A stretch of DNA of 64,000 nt, taken from contig NZ_CP099391.1 of the NCBI RefSeq assembly GCF_023913515.1, forward strand, positions 3,100,001 through 3,164,000, in the 5' to 3' direction. The position numbers were made by a program, and so were the translations under genes. Below the pieces are notes generated by a model. It did not search any database. It was not told where the DNA came from and was given only the letters and a program-made list of their open reading frames with translations. Positions 1 through 8,588 of the stretch are shown in pieces; the first letter of the stretch is position 1; the number at the start of each line of letters is the position of its first letter. This stretch comes from Natronococcus sp. CG52 (lineage in GTDB: Archaea > Halobacteriota > Halobacteria > Halobacteriales > Natrialbaceae).

Positions 1-473
1 AGCGCCGAGTCGCCGACCTTTCGCATGACGACGACGATGTCCGCGATCTCGGCACCGATATCGTCCAGGGACTCACAGATCGCCGCCAGCGTTCCGCCGG
101 TCGAGAGCATGTCGTCGATGACGACCACGCGGTCTCCCTCGCTGATATCGTTGATGTACATCTCCGACTCCGAGTAGCCCGTCTCCTGGTGGAGCGACAC
201 CTCGCCCTCGAGGCCGTACGGACGCTTGCGGATCACGACCAGCGGAACGTCGGTCTGGAGCGAGACGGCGGTCGCGAGGTGAATCCCCATCGCCTCCGGC
301 GCGACGATTTTGTCGACGTCCAGATCGGCGGTCTTCATCACCTCGACGACGACCTCTCGCAACAGGGCGGGATCGAGCATCGGGACGCCGTTGCTGATCG
401 GGTGGACGAGGTACTCGTAGCCGTCCTTGTCGATGATCGGTGCGTCGTCCAGCGAGTCGAGGAGTCGCTCCAT
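1..473 (-). CDS. hpt: Hypoxanthine/guanine phosphoribosyltransferase, archaeal type (3' end cut by window)
   Basis: Purine salvage enzyme that transfers the PRPP ribose-phosphate to hypoxanthine or guanine in the cytoplasm. The frame opens at the ATG at 471-473 ([12 protein letters not shown]) and stays open to the window edge, giving about 157 residues. It contains the type I PRTase PRPP loop [13 protein letters not shown] near residues 117-129, and an upstream segment typical of archaeal APRT/HPRT-like enzymes ([19 protein letters not shown]). Haloarchaeal members run to about 190 residues, so only the last 30 or so are missing. The base specificity (hypoxanthine rather than adenine) is inferred from family resemblance. 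Confidence 0.88.
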   Translation of the reverse strand, partial: MERLLDSLDDAPIIDKDGYEYLVHPISNGVPMLDPALLREVVVEVMKTADLDVDKIVAPEAMGIHLATAVSLQTDVPLVVIRKRPYGLEGEVSLHQETGYSESEMYINDISEGDRVVVIDDMLSTGGTLAAICESLDDIGAEIADIVVVMRKVGDSA

Positions 474-592
474 ACCGTGGGTTCGGCCAATCCGAGTAAA
501 AGCGGTTCGTTCTCGAGGACGGCCGAGACGGCACCGTTCGACGGAGACGGTGAGCCGACGCCTCGTCCGCTCGGGACGAGTAGCGAACGAAG

Positions 593-678
593 CTATAGTA
601 CCAGCTGAAACGGTTTCCACACCGATCGCACAGCCGTCGTGCGATCGGGTGTGCACTGACTTTCAGCGGTTACTATAG
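593..678. repeat. 86-bp imperfect palindrome, MITE-like hairpin element
   Basis: The ends are perfect inverted repeats, CTATAGTA at 593-600 and TACTATAG at 671-678. The interior continues the dyad: GCTGAAA pairs with TTTCAGC, CACACC with GGTGTG, and the centre GATCGCAC (624-631) pairs with GTGCGATC (639-646) around a 7-nt loop. It lies between the start of hpt and the promoter of the histidine kinase, which point away from each other. It could be a non-autonomous mobile element, a folded RNA or a bidirectional terminator. No clear target-site duplication is visible. Confidence 0.7.
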
Positions 679-730
679 AGATCCGCAACGTTCGTTCGAC
701 GGTCGTTCGCCGCGCCGGTGATGCCCACAT

Positions 731-764
731 CACGTTTAACCGTTTCGCGTGAGAAGGGGTGTTA
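731..764 (+). promoter_or_regulatory. Promoter region of the histidine kinase
   Basis: The TATA-like TTTAAC at 735-740 lies 25-30 nt before the ATG at 765, the spacing expected for a leaderless or nearly leaderless haloarchaeal transcript. GAAGGGG just before the start could instead act as a ribosome binding site. Confidence 0.4.
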
Positions 765-3203
765 ATGAGCAGGCAGGCCGAAAACGGGACCCAGGAGGGT
801 GTGCTAGGCCTCAAGAGCGGACTCGACGCGCTCCGACGGAGCCGGGATTTTCGGGGACCCGTCGAACCCCTCGACGATCACGAGCACGCAAACGATCACT
901 TTGCGCTTATTTACGAGAGTCAGGAAGAGCAGTTTGCAGCCGTCATGCCGTTCATCCGACAGGGCCTGGAACGAGGCGAACGGTGTCTCTACATTGCCGA
1001 CGACCGCTCTCGGGAGACGGTTCTCGAGGCGATGCGGGAGTACGGAATCGACGCGGACGCCGCGCTCGAGTCGGGCGCGCTGATGGTTCAGACCAAGCAG
1101 GATACCTACCTCCGGAACGGTTCGTTCGATCCCGACGACATGATTGCCTTCCTCGCCGACGCCGTCGACGACGCGATCGAGGAGTACGAGGGGCTGCGGG
1201 TCACGGGCGAGATGAGCTGGGTGTTCGGTGACGATCTCGAGATCGAGGACCTCCTCGAGTACGAAGGAAAGCTCGACACGCTCTTCCCGGACGTGAACGG
1301 AATCGCGCTCTGTCAGTACAACCGCGAGCGGTTTGCCCCGGAGATCATCCGCGACGTCGTTCGGACTCACCCCCACATCATCCACGACACCGTCGTCTCT
1401 CACAACTTCTACTACACGCCGCCCGAGGAGTTCTTCGGCCCCGACCAGCCCGCCAACGAAGTCGACCGGATGCTCGGGACGCTACACGACAGAACCGAGG
1501 CGAAGGCGGAGCTAAAGGGACGCCAGCAGTTCCTGCGCAAACAGAACGAGGTGACGGCCGATCCGAACCGCTCGTTCGAGGAGAAGCTACAGACGCTGTT
1601 CGAACTGGGGTGCGAGCGGTTCGACCTCGAACTCGGCGCGATGGCCCGCGTCGACACCGACGACGACTGGTTCGAGGTCGAGTGCGTCAGCGACGACCAC
1701 GCCCACTTCGAGCCCGGCGTCGAACTGCCGCTCTCGGAGACCTACTGTACTGCTGCCACCGAAATCAAAGCCGCAGGGTGCGTCTCCAATCCTCGAGCGG
1801 AAGGGTACGACGACATCTTCGTCTATCAGGAGTTCGGCATCCGCGCGTATCTCGGCACCTACGTGGCGGTCGAGGGCGGCACCGACCGGACGTTCTTCTT
1901 CGTCTCCTCCGAACCGCGCGAAGACGGGTTTTCCGATGACGAACGCGCCTTCCTCCAGTTGATGGGCCAGTGGGTCCAGTACGAACTCGAGCACCACCGG
2001 CGCGAACAGGATCAGCAGACGCTGTACGAGATCGCCGCCAACACGGACCGGACGTTCGACGAGAAACTCCAGGCCCTGTTCGAACTCGGCTGTGAGCGGT
2101 TCGACCTCGAACTGGGCGGCCTCGCCCGTATCGAACCGGAAACCGATCTGTTCGAGGTCGAATCCATCAGCGGAGAACACGAGCACCTCGAACAGGGAGC
2201 CCAGGTCGATCTCTCCGAAACCTACTGCCGCGTCCTCACGGCAGACGGAGAGACTGCCGGTATCACGAATCCGACGGAAAACGGGTTCGACGACATCCGG
2301 GCGTTCGAGGAGTTCGGCGTAAACGCCTACCTCGGAACGCGTATCGGGTTCCAGGACGAGACCGACAGGACGCTGTTTTTCGTCGCGTCCGAGCCGCGAG
2401 ACGCGTCGTTCTCGGAGGCCGAACGCACGTTCCTCCACCTGATGGGACAGTGGTTGCAGTACGAACTCGAGTACCGCCAACGCGAACGAACCCTCAGAGA
2501 AACGGTCGACCAGTTACAGCAGTCGAACGATCGGCTGAAACAGTTCGCCTACGCCGCCTCCCACGACCTCCAGGAGCCGCTCCGGATGATCTCGAGTTAT
2601 CTGCAGTTACTCGAGAGTCAGTACGGCGACGAACTCGACGAGGACGCGATGGAGTACATCGACTTCGCGGTCGATGGCGCCGACCGAATGCGGGCGATGG
2701 TCGACGACCTCCTCGCGTACTCGCGGGTCGAACAGTCCGACGGAGAACTGCAACCGATCGACTGTGAGACGGTCCTCGAGCGAGTCACGAGCGACCTCCA
2801 AGTGCAGATCGAGGAGAGCGATGCGGAGATCGTCGCCGACTCCCTGCCGACGGTCCGGGGTAATCGCGAACAACTCGAGCAACTGTTCTCCAATCTGCTC
2901 TCGAACGCCATCAAGTACAGCGGCGACGACACGCCTCACGTGGAGATTACCGCCAGACGACGATCCGACCGGTGGCTGTTTTCGGTTGCCGACGACGGGA
3001 TCGGCATCGAACGGGAGAAAACGGAGAAGATCTTCGAGGTCTTCAAGCGACTCCACCACGACGACGAGTATCCGGGAACGGGGATCGGGCTCTCACTGTG
3101 CCAGGAAATCGTCGAAAACCACGGCGGAGACATCTGGGTCGACTCCGAACCCGACGCGGGATCGACGTTCTTCTTTACGCTCCCTGAACGAACGGCGAGG
3201 TAA
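765..3203 (+). CDS. MEDS-GAF-GAF sensor histidine kinase
   Basis: Soluble sensor kinase of 812 residues with no transmembrane segment. Residues about 40-205 match a MEDS domain (HFALIYESQEEQF, FIRQGLERGERCLYIADD). Two GAF domains follow (about 255-415 and 425-585). They are near copies of each other (LFELGCERFDLELG occurs in both), so they arose by internal duplication. A short coiled segment leads to HisKA with phospho-acceptor His600 (ASHDLQEPLRM) and an HATPase domain with its N, G1 and G2 boxes (LLSNAIKYS, DDGIGIE, GTGIGLSLC). The ATG at 765 was chosen over the in-frame GTG two codons upstream. The receiver gene starts 12 nt downstream, so they probably form one phosphorelay. The signal is unknown. 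Confidence 0.95.
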   Translation: MSRQAENGTQEGVLGLKSGLDALRRSRDFRGPVEPLDDHEHANDHFALIYESQEEQFAAVMPFIRQGLERGERCLYIADDRSRETVLEAMREYGIDADAALESGALMVQTKQDTYLRNGSFDPDDMIAFLADAVDDAIEEYEGLRVTGEMSWVFGDDLEIEDLLEYEGKLDTLFPDVNGIALCQYNRERFAPEIIRDVVRTHPHIIHDTVVSHNFYYTPPEEFFGPDQPANEVDRMLGTLHDRTEAKAELKGRQQFLRKQNEVTADPNRSFEEKLQTLFELGCERFDLELGAMARVDTDDDWFEVECVSDDHAHFEPGVELPLSETYCTAATEIKAAGCVSNPRAEGYDDIFVYQEFGIRAYLGTYVAVEGGTDRTFFFVSSEPREDGFSDDERAFLQLMGQWVQYELEHHRREQDQQTLYEIAANTDRTFDEKLQALFELGCERFDLELGGLARIEPETDLFEVESISGEHEHLEQGAQVDLSETYCRVLTADGETAGITNPTENGFDDIRAFEEFGVNAYLGTRIGFQDETDRTLFFVASEPRDASFSEAERTFLHLMGQWLQYELEYRQRERTLRETVDQLQQSNDRLKQFAYAASHDLQEPLRMISSYLQLLESQYGDELDEDAMEYIDFAVDGADRMRAMVDDLLAYSRVEQSDGELQPIDCETVLERVTSDLQVQIEESDAEIVADSLPTVRGNREQLEQLFSNLLSNAIKYSGDDTPHVEITARRRSDRWLFSVADDGIGIEREKTEKIFEVFKRLHHDDEYPGTGIGLSLCQEIVENHGGDIWVDSEPDAGSTFFFTLPERTAR

Positions 3204-3215
3204 AACGACGGGAAC

Positions 3216-3656
3216 ATGGACGACATCGACATTCTACTGGTAGAAGACAACCACGGCGACATTCACCTGGTCGAACGAGCGTTCGACACCCGAGCGCTAA
3301 CCGGGACGTTACACACGGTTCAGACCGGAGACGACGCCCTCGACTGGCTCCATCAGCGCGGGGAGTTCGCGGACGCGCCGCGTCCCGACCTCGTGTTGCT
3401 GGATCTGAACCTGCCGGGGACCAGCGGTCACACCGTACTCGAGGAGAGCAAATCCGACCCCGACCTGCGGCGGGTCCCGGTGATCGTCCTAACGAGTTCG
3501 CGGGCCGAAGACGATCTGATCGACGCCTACGATACCCACGCTAACGCGTGTCTGATCAAGCCCGTCGATCCCGAGGAGTTCGCGGATCGTATCCAGGCGT
3601 TCGTGGAGTTCTGGGTCACCACCGCGACGCTCCCCTCGACTCCGGGGGCACACTGA
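3216..3656 (+). CDS. Single-domain response regulator (CheY/Rcp-like)
   Basis: 146-residue receiver domain with no output domain. Acidic pocket residues lie in LLVEDNHGD, the phospho-acceptor is Asp63 in LVLLDLNLPG, the conserved Thr/Ser is in VIVLTSS and the conserved Lys in CLIKPVD. The LNLPG and KPVD signatures are those of Rcp1-type regulators that pair with soluble GAF/PAS kinases. It follows the kinase by 12 nt and is presumably its partner. It must act through protein contact, since nothing else is attached to the receiver. Confidence 0.93.
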   Translation: MDDIDILLVEDNHGDIHLVERAFDTRALTGTLHTVQTGDDALDWLHQRGEFADAPRPDLVLLDLNLPGTSGHTVLEESKSDPDLRRVPVIVLTSSRAEDDLIDAYDTHANACLIKPVDPEEFADRIQAFVEFWVTTATLPSTPGAH

Positions 3657-3756
3657 GAGTTCTGACGCCGGAAACCCGAGGCTACGCCGCCGCTCGGGTG
3701 TGAGGCCGTGTTCAGATACTACTGTGAGTGATCAGCGCACGGTGAGACCACCGTGT

Positions 3757-3900
3757 CAGCCCCTTTCAGTCCCACCCGCGATGGCTGGCCAGGAAGCCGA
3801 CTCAGGTGGGACTGAAAGGGGCTGGGCCTCTCGGGGAAGGCGGGCGACGTGAGCACGCGAGCGGGGCGAGCGCGCAGCGAGCCCCCCGATCCGAGAGGCC
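3757..3900. repeat. Nested inverted repeats in a 333-bp gene-free gap
   Basis: The gap 3657-3989 holds no convincing gene. A perfect 20-bp inverted repeat (cagcccctttcagtcccacc at 3757-3776 and its complement at 3805-3824) has a 28-nt spacer. Directly after it, GGCCTCTCGG (3825-3834) pairs with CCGAGAGGCC (3891-3900). The unit GTGGGACTGAAAGGGG recalls the end of haloarchaeal CRISPR repeats, but there is no array. A terminator or a dispersed intergenic repeat is more likely. Confidence 0.6.
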
Positions 3901-3989
3901 AAGGGGCTTTCGTGGTGGTCGATTCTCTCGGCGAGTCGGTGTGAACGGGGAAAGGCTAATACGGCCGTTCGAAGTCCGTTCACACGTGC

Positions 3990-5006
3990 ATGTCATTATC
4001 TAACAGGAATTCGTACCAGCGAGTTCGCGAGCGGGTGAAGAAGGGACTCTACCCGGTGATCGATCGCCTCGGGGTGGAGACGGCAATTCGGGTCGCGACG
4101 CCCGTCTCCGTCGCGGACGCCGAGGCGGCGCTTCGGGAAACGCTTACCGGGGCGGGATTCGAGGTGCTGGCGGACGTGGACGTTCAGGCCATCCACCACC
4201 ACTACAACCTCGAGTATCCCGAGTTCAAGATCCTCTGCGTGGGTAACCGGCCGGAGATGGAAGCGGGACTGGAGACCGATCCGGGTCTCGGTGCGTTCGT
4301 GCCGCTGTCGGTGATCCTCTACGACCTCGACGGGGAGACGCGCGTGAGTGCGATCCGGCCGACCACCCTGCTGGCACTGTTCACGGACGACGACCTTCGT
4401 CGAATCATCCGGGAGACCGAGGCGACCATCTGGGAAGCGCTCACCGCGGGCGTTCCCGACGCCGAGGTGCTCAGCGAGGAGCCACCGTTAGCACCAGGCG
4501 AGGGGGAAATCCGAGCGCGGATCAAGCAGTCGCTCAACCTCGTGCTCGCGCTGGTCGACGCCGAGTACAGTATTCACGTCTCGAGCCCGCTCCCGCGAGA
4601 GCAGGTCGAGGTCGAGGTGCGAGACGCCCTGGACCGACGCGGGCAAAAGGTCCTGGGCGAGGTCGGTGACACGCTGCTCGTCGGCAATCCCGGACAGGCG
4701 CACAAAGCGCTCGCGATCGAACCGGATATCGCGGTCTTCGTCCCGCTGTCGGTGACCATCTCCGAGGAGGACGGCGAGACGCACGTGCGAACGGTCCGGC
4801 CGTCGACGCTGCTCGCGTTCTTCGCCGATCCCGACCTTCGGGACGTTCTCCAGGAGATGGAGCTACTGCTGTGGAACGCGCTCGTCGACGGCGTGCCGGA
4901 CGCGACGGTCCACAGCCGACAGCCGCCGCTCCCGCCGAGCGGCGGACAGCGGACGACCGCGGCGGAACTGCCGGGGCGACTGGGATCGGTCGACCGCTCG
5001 CGGTGA
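3990..5006 (+). CDS. Tandem DUF302 domain protein
   Basis: 338-residue soluble protein made of two copies of a DUF302-type domain, about residues 35-165 and 190-310. The copies share the pattern of a helix, a GxxVLxxVD strand, and the motifs (A/V)FVPLSVxxxxxxGETxVxxxRPxTLLAxF and LRxxxxExExxxWxAL. DUF302 proteins are widespread and of unsettled function, and some are thought to bind small ligands. The start is the ATG at 3990, and its N-terminus (MSLSNRNSYQRVRERVKKG) is basic. It stands alone between the kinase pair and a convergent membrane gene. Confidence 0.85.
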   Translation: MSLSNRNSYQRVRERVKKGLYPVIDRLGVETAIRVATPVSVADAEAALRETLTGAGFEVLADVDVQAIHHHYNLEYPEFKILCVGNRPEMEAGLETDPGLGAFVPLSVILYDLDGETRVSAIRPTTLLALFTDDDLRRIIRETEATIWEALTAGVPDAEVLSEEPPLAPGEGEIRARIKQSLNLVLALVDAEYSIHVSSPLPREQVEVEVRDALDRRGQKVLGEVGDTLLVGNPGQAHKALAIEPDIAVFVPLSVTISEEDGETHVRTVRPSTLLAFFADPDLRDVLQEMELLLWNALVDGVPDATVHSRQPPLPPSGGQRTTAAELPGRLGSVDRSR

Positions 5007-5010
5007 GGCG

Positions 5011-5415
5011 TCAGGTCGGTCGCCGCCTGCCGCCCTCGAAGCCGACCGCCGCGACGAGAACGGCCAGCAGGAGGTGGAGCGCGTTCGTCGGCCAGTTGAC
5101 CCCGCCCCGTCCGGCGAGGATGCTGACGATGCCGCCGAGGGCGACGGCTCCGTAGATGACCCCGCCGAGTTTGTTGAACAGCGTCGCGCCCCCGACGTAA
5201 CGGGCCAGCCCCAGCCCGAGGAGCCCCGTCAGGACGTGGACCACGTTGATGCTCGGCGGGATGCGGAAAACGCCGAGGAGCCGGTCGCTGTTCGACAGGA
5301 CGCCGCTGGCGTCGACGACGCCGAGCGCGACGAGCGTCGCGCCGAAGAACGTCGCCGCGCCTCGCTGCGGGTCCCGCGGGCCGCTCGCCTCTCGAGTCGC
5401 CGTCGCGGTAGTCAT
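5011..5415 (-). CDS. DUF4383-like four-helix membrane protein
   Basis: 134-residue integral membrane protein with four hydrophobic segments (about residues 22-40, 55-75, 82-102 and 108-125). The motif HVLTGLLGLGLAR and the GVIYGAVALGGIV segment fit the DUF4383 family of small prokaryotic membrane proteins. Its stop is 5 nt from the stop of the convergent DUF302 gene. Function is unknown. Confidence 0.8.
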   Translation of the reverse strand: MTTATATREASGPRDPQRGAATFFGATLVALGVVDASGVLSNSDRLLGVFRIPPSINVVHVLTGLLGLGLARYVGGATLFNKLGGVIYGAVALGGIVSILAGRGGVNWPTNALHLLLAVLVAAVGFEGGRRRPT

Positions 5416-5538
5416 GGTGTGGTAGACACCAACGTGGAGATCGAAAAGCGTTGTGTCGGCCGGGATGCGAAGCGAACCGGGCGGGAGACGTGACGGATTC
5501 GCCCGAGACGTTTTGCCGCTCTCCGTGGGAGTACCGGT

Positions 5539-5910
5539 ATGAGCAGCGAGAGGCGTCGCGGCGAACTGACGCTCGTGTTCACGGTCGCGGCGGTGGAGCG
5601 ACTCGCGAACCCGCCGGTGGCCGTCGCCGACGCTCGTGGGTGGAGCACGTCCGTTGGCGTCGTCGGCGACGGCGAACCCGACGCCGTGACGGACGCCGTC
5701 GAGCGCGCGGACGTCGATCCGGACTTCGTCTCGGGAGCGAAGGGAACCGCGGGCAGTCTCGCGGCCGTTCGCCAGCGGCTCTCGACCGACCGGTACGTCG
5801 TCGTCGGTTCCGACGACGAGGTGCGACGAACCGCGCAGGCGCTCGGCTGGGAGTACCTGCCGCTCGAGGAGGCGGCCGCGAAGGCGGGTTGGGAACTCGC
5901 AGACGGGTGA
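5539..5910 (+). CDS. Haloarchaeal conserved hypothetical protein (DUF7124-like)
   Basis: 123-residue acidic protein with no membrane segment. The core reads as alternating strands and helices (LTLVFTVAAVERLANPP, RYVVVGSDDEVRRTAQALGWEY), which suggests a small Rossmann-like fold. I think it belongs to a haloarchaea-only family (DUF7124), but this is from memory of the pattern. It converges on the hydrogenase operon, with only 12 nt between the stops. No link to hydrogenase is evident. Confidence 0.75.
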   Translation: MSSERRRGELTLVFTVAAVERLANPPVAVADARGWSTSVGVVGDGEPDAVTDAVERADVDPDFVSGAKGTAGSLAAVRQRLSTDRYVVVGSDDEVRRTAQALGWEYLPLEEAAAKAGWELADG

Positions 5911-5922
5911 TTCGTCGTTCGT

Positions 5923-6600
5923 CTACGCCTCGGCGAGGGCGTCTTCCACGGACTCGAGCACCCGCTTGAGGACGTCCTCCAGAGTCTCCTCGACGGGATC
6001 GGTGAACTCCGCGACGGTCATCCCCCAGGAATCGTAGCCGGGCTCGACCGTAAGGATCCGCGTGTCGGCCGGAAGCGCGTCGAACGCGTTCGCGATGACG
6101 ACGACGTTCTCGACGGTGTTCGACCCCATCGCGCACTCGCCGATCCGCGCGACGAGGTCGTCGTCGGAGACTTCGAACGCGGCGGGGTCGTACTCGCGGA
6201 CGGTGCCGGGACTCTCCGAGGGCTCGCCGTCGTTCAGTTCCCCGCCCCGCTTCTCGGTGCCGACCAGGATCACGGTCTCGTACGCGCCCTCGTCGATCGT
6301 CTGGTAGGCCGCGATCGGGGTGTGGCTGCAGTCGGCGACCGCGACGCCGGGGAGATCCCACTCGAGGACGCGGTAGGCGACGACCGTTCCGAGCGCGAGG
6401 TCGCCGAGCAGCGGATAGCCGACGCCGGCGACCAGCACCGGGTCGTCGTCTCGGCCGCCGACGAGACCCGCCGCAGTCCCCGACTCCCCCGGTCGGTAGG
6501 CGTCGTCGAACAGCGGTCCCGACTCCGTCCCCTCGCGGAGGGTCCCCGCGCGGCCGTCGAACAGCGGTCGGGAACCATCCTCGCTTTCGTCGGTCGTCAT
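5923..6600 (-). CDS. Degenerate M52-family (hydrogenase maturation protease-like) protein
   Basis: 225 residues. After a 50-residue acidic extension containing two PLFD motifs, residues 55-170 follow the M52 endopeptidase plan: VLVAGVGYPLLGDLALG (55-71) lines up with the canonical G(N)xLxxDxGxG loop, and ETVILVGTEKRGG with the strand that normally reads VLVDAxxxG. By eye all three metal ligands are gone: the acidic residue after GD is Leu, the Asp of VDA is Gly, and no His matches the third ligand. It is the last gene of the structural operon, 14 nt after the large subunit. A binding or chaperone role for the large subunit is a guess. The operon's canonical protease is at 10172-10690. Confidence 0.72.
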   Translation of the reverse strand: MTTDESEDGSRPLFDGRAGTLREGTESGPLFDDAYRPGESGTAAGLVGGRDDDPVLVAGVGYPLLGDLALGTVVAYRVLEWDLPGVAVADCSHTPIAAYQTIDEGAYETVILVGTEKRGGELNDGEPSESPGTVREYDPAAFEVSDDDLVARIGECAMGSNTVENVVVIANAFDALPADTRILTVEPGYDSWGMTVAEFTDPVEETLEDVLKRVLESVEDALAEA

Positions 6601-6614
6601 CGGATCACCGGCGG

Positions 6615-8588
6615 TCAGTCCCCGCTGATGATGTCGCGGATCGCCTCCTCCGCGGGCTGGTCTCCGTCGGTGAACGAACAGCCACAGGAGGTGACGTCCT
6701 CCGCGATGACGTCGCGCTGGCGATCCGTGTGCAGGTGGACCGTACACGGCATACACGGGTCGAAGCTTCGGATCGATCGGAGGATGTCCATCCCCGAGAA
6801 GTCCTCCTCGTCGGTGAACTCCTCGAGCAGCGGCGTGTTCAGCGCGGCCTCCTCGTACGGGCCGGGGTTGCCGAAGGGATCGGTGGGCGACGCCATCCAG
6901 GTACTCGGCGTCAGGATCTGGTAGGTGTCGATAACGCCGTCCTCGATGACGACGTGGTGGGTGAGGTAGCCGCGGCCGGCCTCCCAGAAGCCGACGCCGC
7001 GCTGGGTACCCGACGATGGGACCTCGAACGGCGTGTGGATGTCGGACGCGCCCCGCTTCAGCAGTTCGAGCGCCTCGACGAACCCGGTGTAACAGACGAG
7101 CGAGCAGTAGGCGACGTGGTAGGCCTTCGCCCGCATCCGTTCGGCGGCGTTCAATCGGTCGGGAACGTCCCAGCGCAGTGTCATCTCGGGCTGTTCGGTC
7201 TCGGGCAGGTGGAGGTTCAGTCCGTCGCCGGTCGGCTCGATGTACGGGTTCTCGACCTCCTCGGCCATCGCGGTCAGCCAGTGTCGGGAGTGGGGGCCGG
7301 TCTCCATCACCTGACGGTCCCATCGGGGCGAAGTCCCCCACGTGTACTTCTCGCGCCAGGACTTCCCTTCCGGCTTCGGGCGCGTCTCCTTGTTCCAGGG
7401 ATGGTACGGGCTGATCGGACCGCCTGACGGCGTCTCCGAGAAGCGCGGCTCCTCGTCGTCGGTCCAGTCCTCGTAGTAGGAGTGGTCGACGAACTCCTCG
7501 AGGCCCATGTCCACGTCCGTCAGGTTCGTCGTCACCAGTTCGCCGTCGACGATGACGCCGGGCGTCGACAGTCGGGCCAGTCCCCACTCGTCGGCGTCCT
7601 CGTAGCGGGCGTTGTACACCGCGGGGTCGTCCCAGATGCCCGTTCCGACGAGGTTGATCGGTCGCTCGCCGACGTGCTCGTATCCCTCCAGATTCTCGAG
7701 CAGGAAGTCGAGCAGGTCGTCCCAGACGAACGCGACCTTCTTCGCGTAGTCGAAGAAGTGGTTGAGTCGCGTGTAGAACTGCTGGAACGACGTCCGGGTG
7801 AGCGTCGTCGTCAGCCCGCCCGGCGCGATGGTCGACGGGTGAGGGTACTTGCCGAGCATGAGCGACGCCGCCTGCCGCGCCTCGCGGGTGTTTTCCAGGG
7901 CTTCGAGGTAGAGTTCGCCCTCGAGCGGGTTCATCGCCGTCATGATCTCGCCGACCGTCTCGTAGCCGTGAACGTCTTCGTGGGGTGCGCTCGTCTCCTT
8001 CGCCTGCTCGACCACGTCCGGGTTGCTCTGGGAGAGCAGGGATTCGGAGTAGTCCGGCCCCGCCAGCAGGAACAGGTGCAGCGAGTGGTCGTAGAGGAAC
8101 GCCGCGGCCTGTCCCATGTTGCGCGCCCAGACGCCCATCGGCGGCGGTTCGACGGGGAACGCCATCTCGAGAGCCATCGACGAGACGATGGAGTGAACGG
8201 CCCCGCAGACGCCGCAGGCGCGACTGGACAGGTCGATGGCGTCTCGCGGATCGCGCCCCTCGAGGATGATCTCGTAGCCGCGAAACAGCGTCGCCTGGGA
8301 GTGTGCCTCGAGTACCTCCCGATTCTCGAGGTCGGCCTTCGCGTGGAACGCGAGCGCCCCGGCGACGCGGGTCACCGGATCGATGTTCACGTCCTTGACG
8401 TTCTCGCTGAGCTGATCCTCGCGTTCGGCCGACTCCTCGGTTACCCGTTCGCCGCCGTTGGTCTCCCCGTCCCCGAGGCCGTTGGTCGCGACGCCGTCGT
8501 GGTTGTCGGGAACTGCAAAGCCGGTTTCGTCGGTGAGGATCGAATTCCCCTCGTCGTCGAACTCGATCGGAAGGTTGTCGAATGTCAT
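6615..8588 (-). CDS. [NiFe] hydrogenase large (catalytic) subunit, group 1f/1h-like
   Basis: 657-residue subunit carrying the NiFe(CN)2CO active site for H2 oxidation. The N-terminal nickel ligands are C125 and C128 in RACGVCGAVH, and the C-terminal pair is C612 and C615 in DPCMPCTVH. The block LFRGYEIILEGRDPRDAIDL before the first pair, plus DHSLHLFLLAGPDYS, match my recollection of the group 1h (actinobacterial/Ralstonia AH) type. A 39-residue tail after His618 contains SCGCS and is presumably removed by the M52 protease. The start is the ATG at 8586-8588, which overlaps the stop of the preceding gene (ATGA). Residues 1-60 are an acidic extension. Group assignment is inferred by eye. Confidence 0.95.
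   Translation of the reverse strand: MTFDNLPIEFDDEGNSILTDETGFAVPDNHDGVATNGLGDGETNGGERVTEESAEREDQLSENVKDVNIDPVTRVAGALAFHAKADLENREVLEAHSQATLFRGYEIILEGRDPRDAIDLSSRACGVCGAVHSIVSSMALEMAFPVEPPPMGVWARNMGQAAAFLYDHSLHLFLLAGPDYSESLLSQSNPDVVEQAKETSAPHEDVHGYETVGEIMTAMNPLEGELYLEALENTREARQAASLMLGKYPHPSTIAPGGLTTTLTRTSFQQFYTRLNHFFDYAKKVAFVWDDLLDFLLENLEGYEHVGERPINLVGTGIWDDPAVYNARYEDADEWGLARLSTPGVIVDGELVTTNLTDVDMGLEEFVDHSYYEDWTDDEEPRFSETPSGGPISPYHPWNKETRPKPEGKSWREKYTWGTSPRWDRQVMETGPHSRHWLTAMAEEVENPYIEPTGDGLNLHLPETEQPEMTLRWDVPDRLNAAERMRAKAYHVAYCSLVCYTGFVEALELLKRGASDIHTPFEVPSSGTQRGVGFWEAGRGYLTHHVVIEDGVIDTYQILTPSTWMASPTDPFGNPGPYEEAALNTPLLEEFTDEEDFSGMDILRSIRSFDPCMPCTVHLHTDRQRDVIAEDVTSCGCSFTDGDQPAEEAIRDIISGD

Noticed and set aside
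3757-3824. CRISPR-like repeat (GTGGGACTGAAAGGGG)
   Set aside because: Only two copies in inverted orientation, no spacers of regular length and no cas genes nearby.
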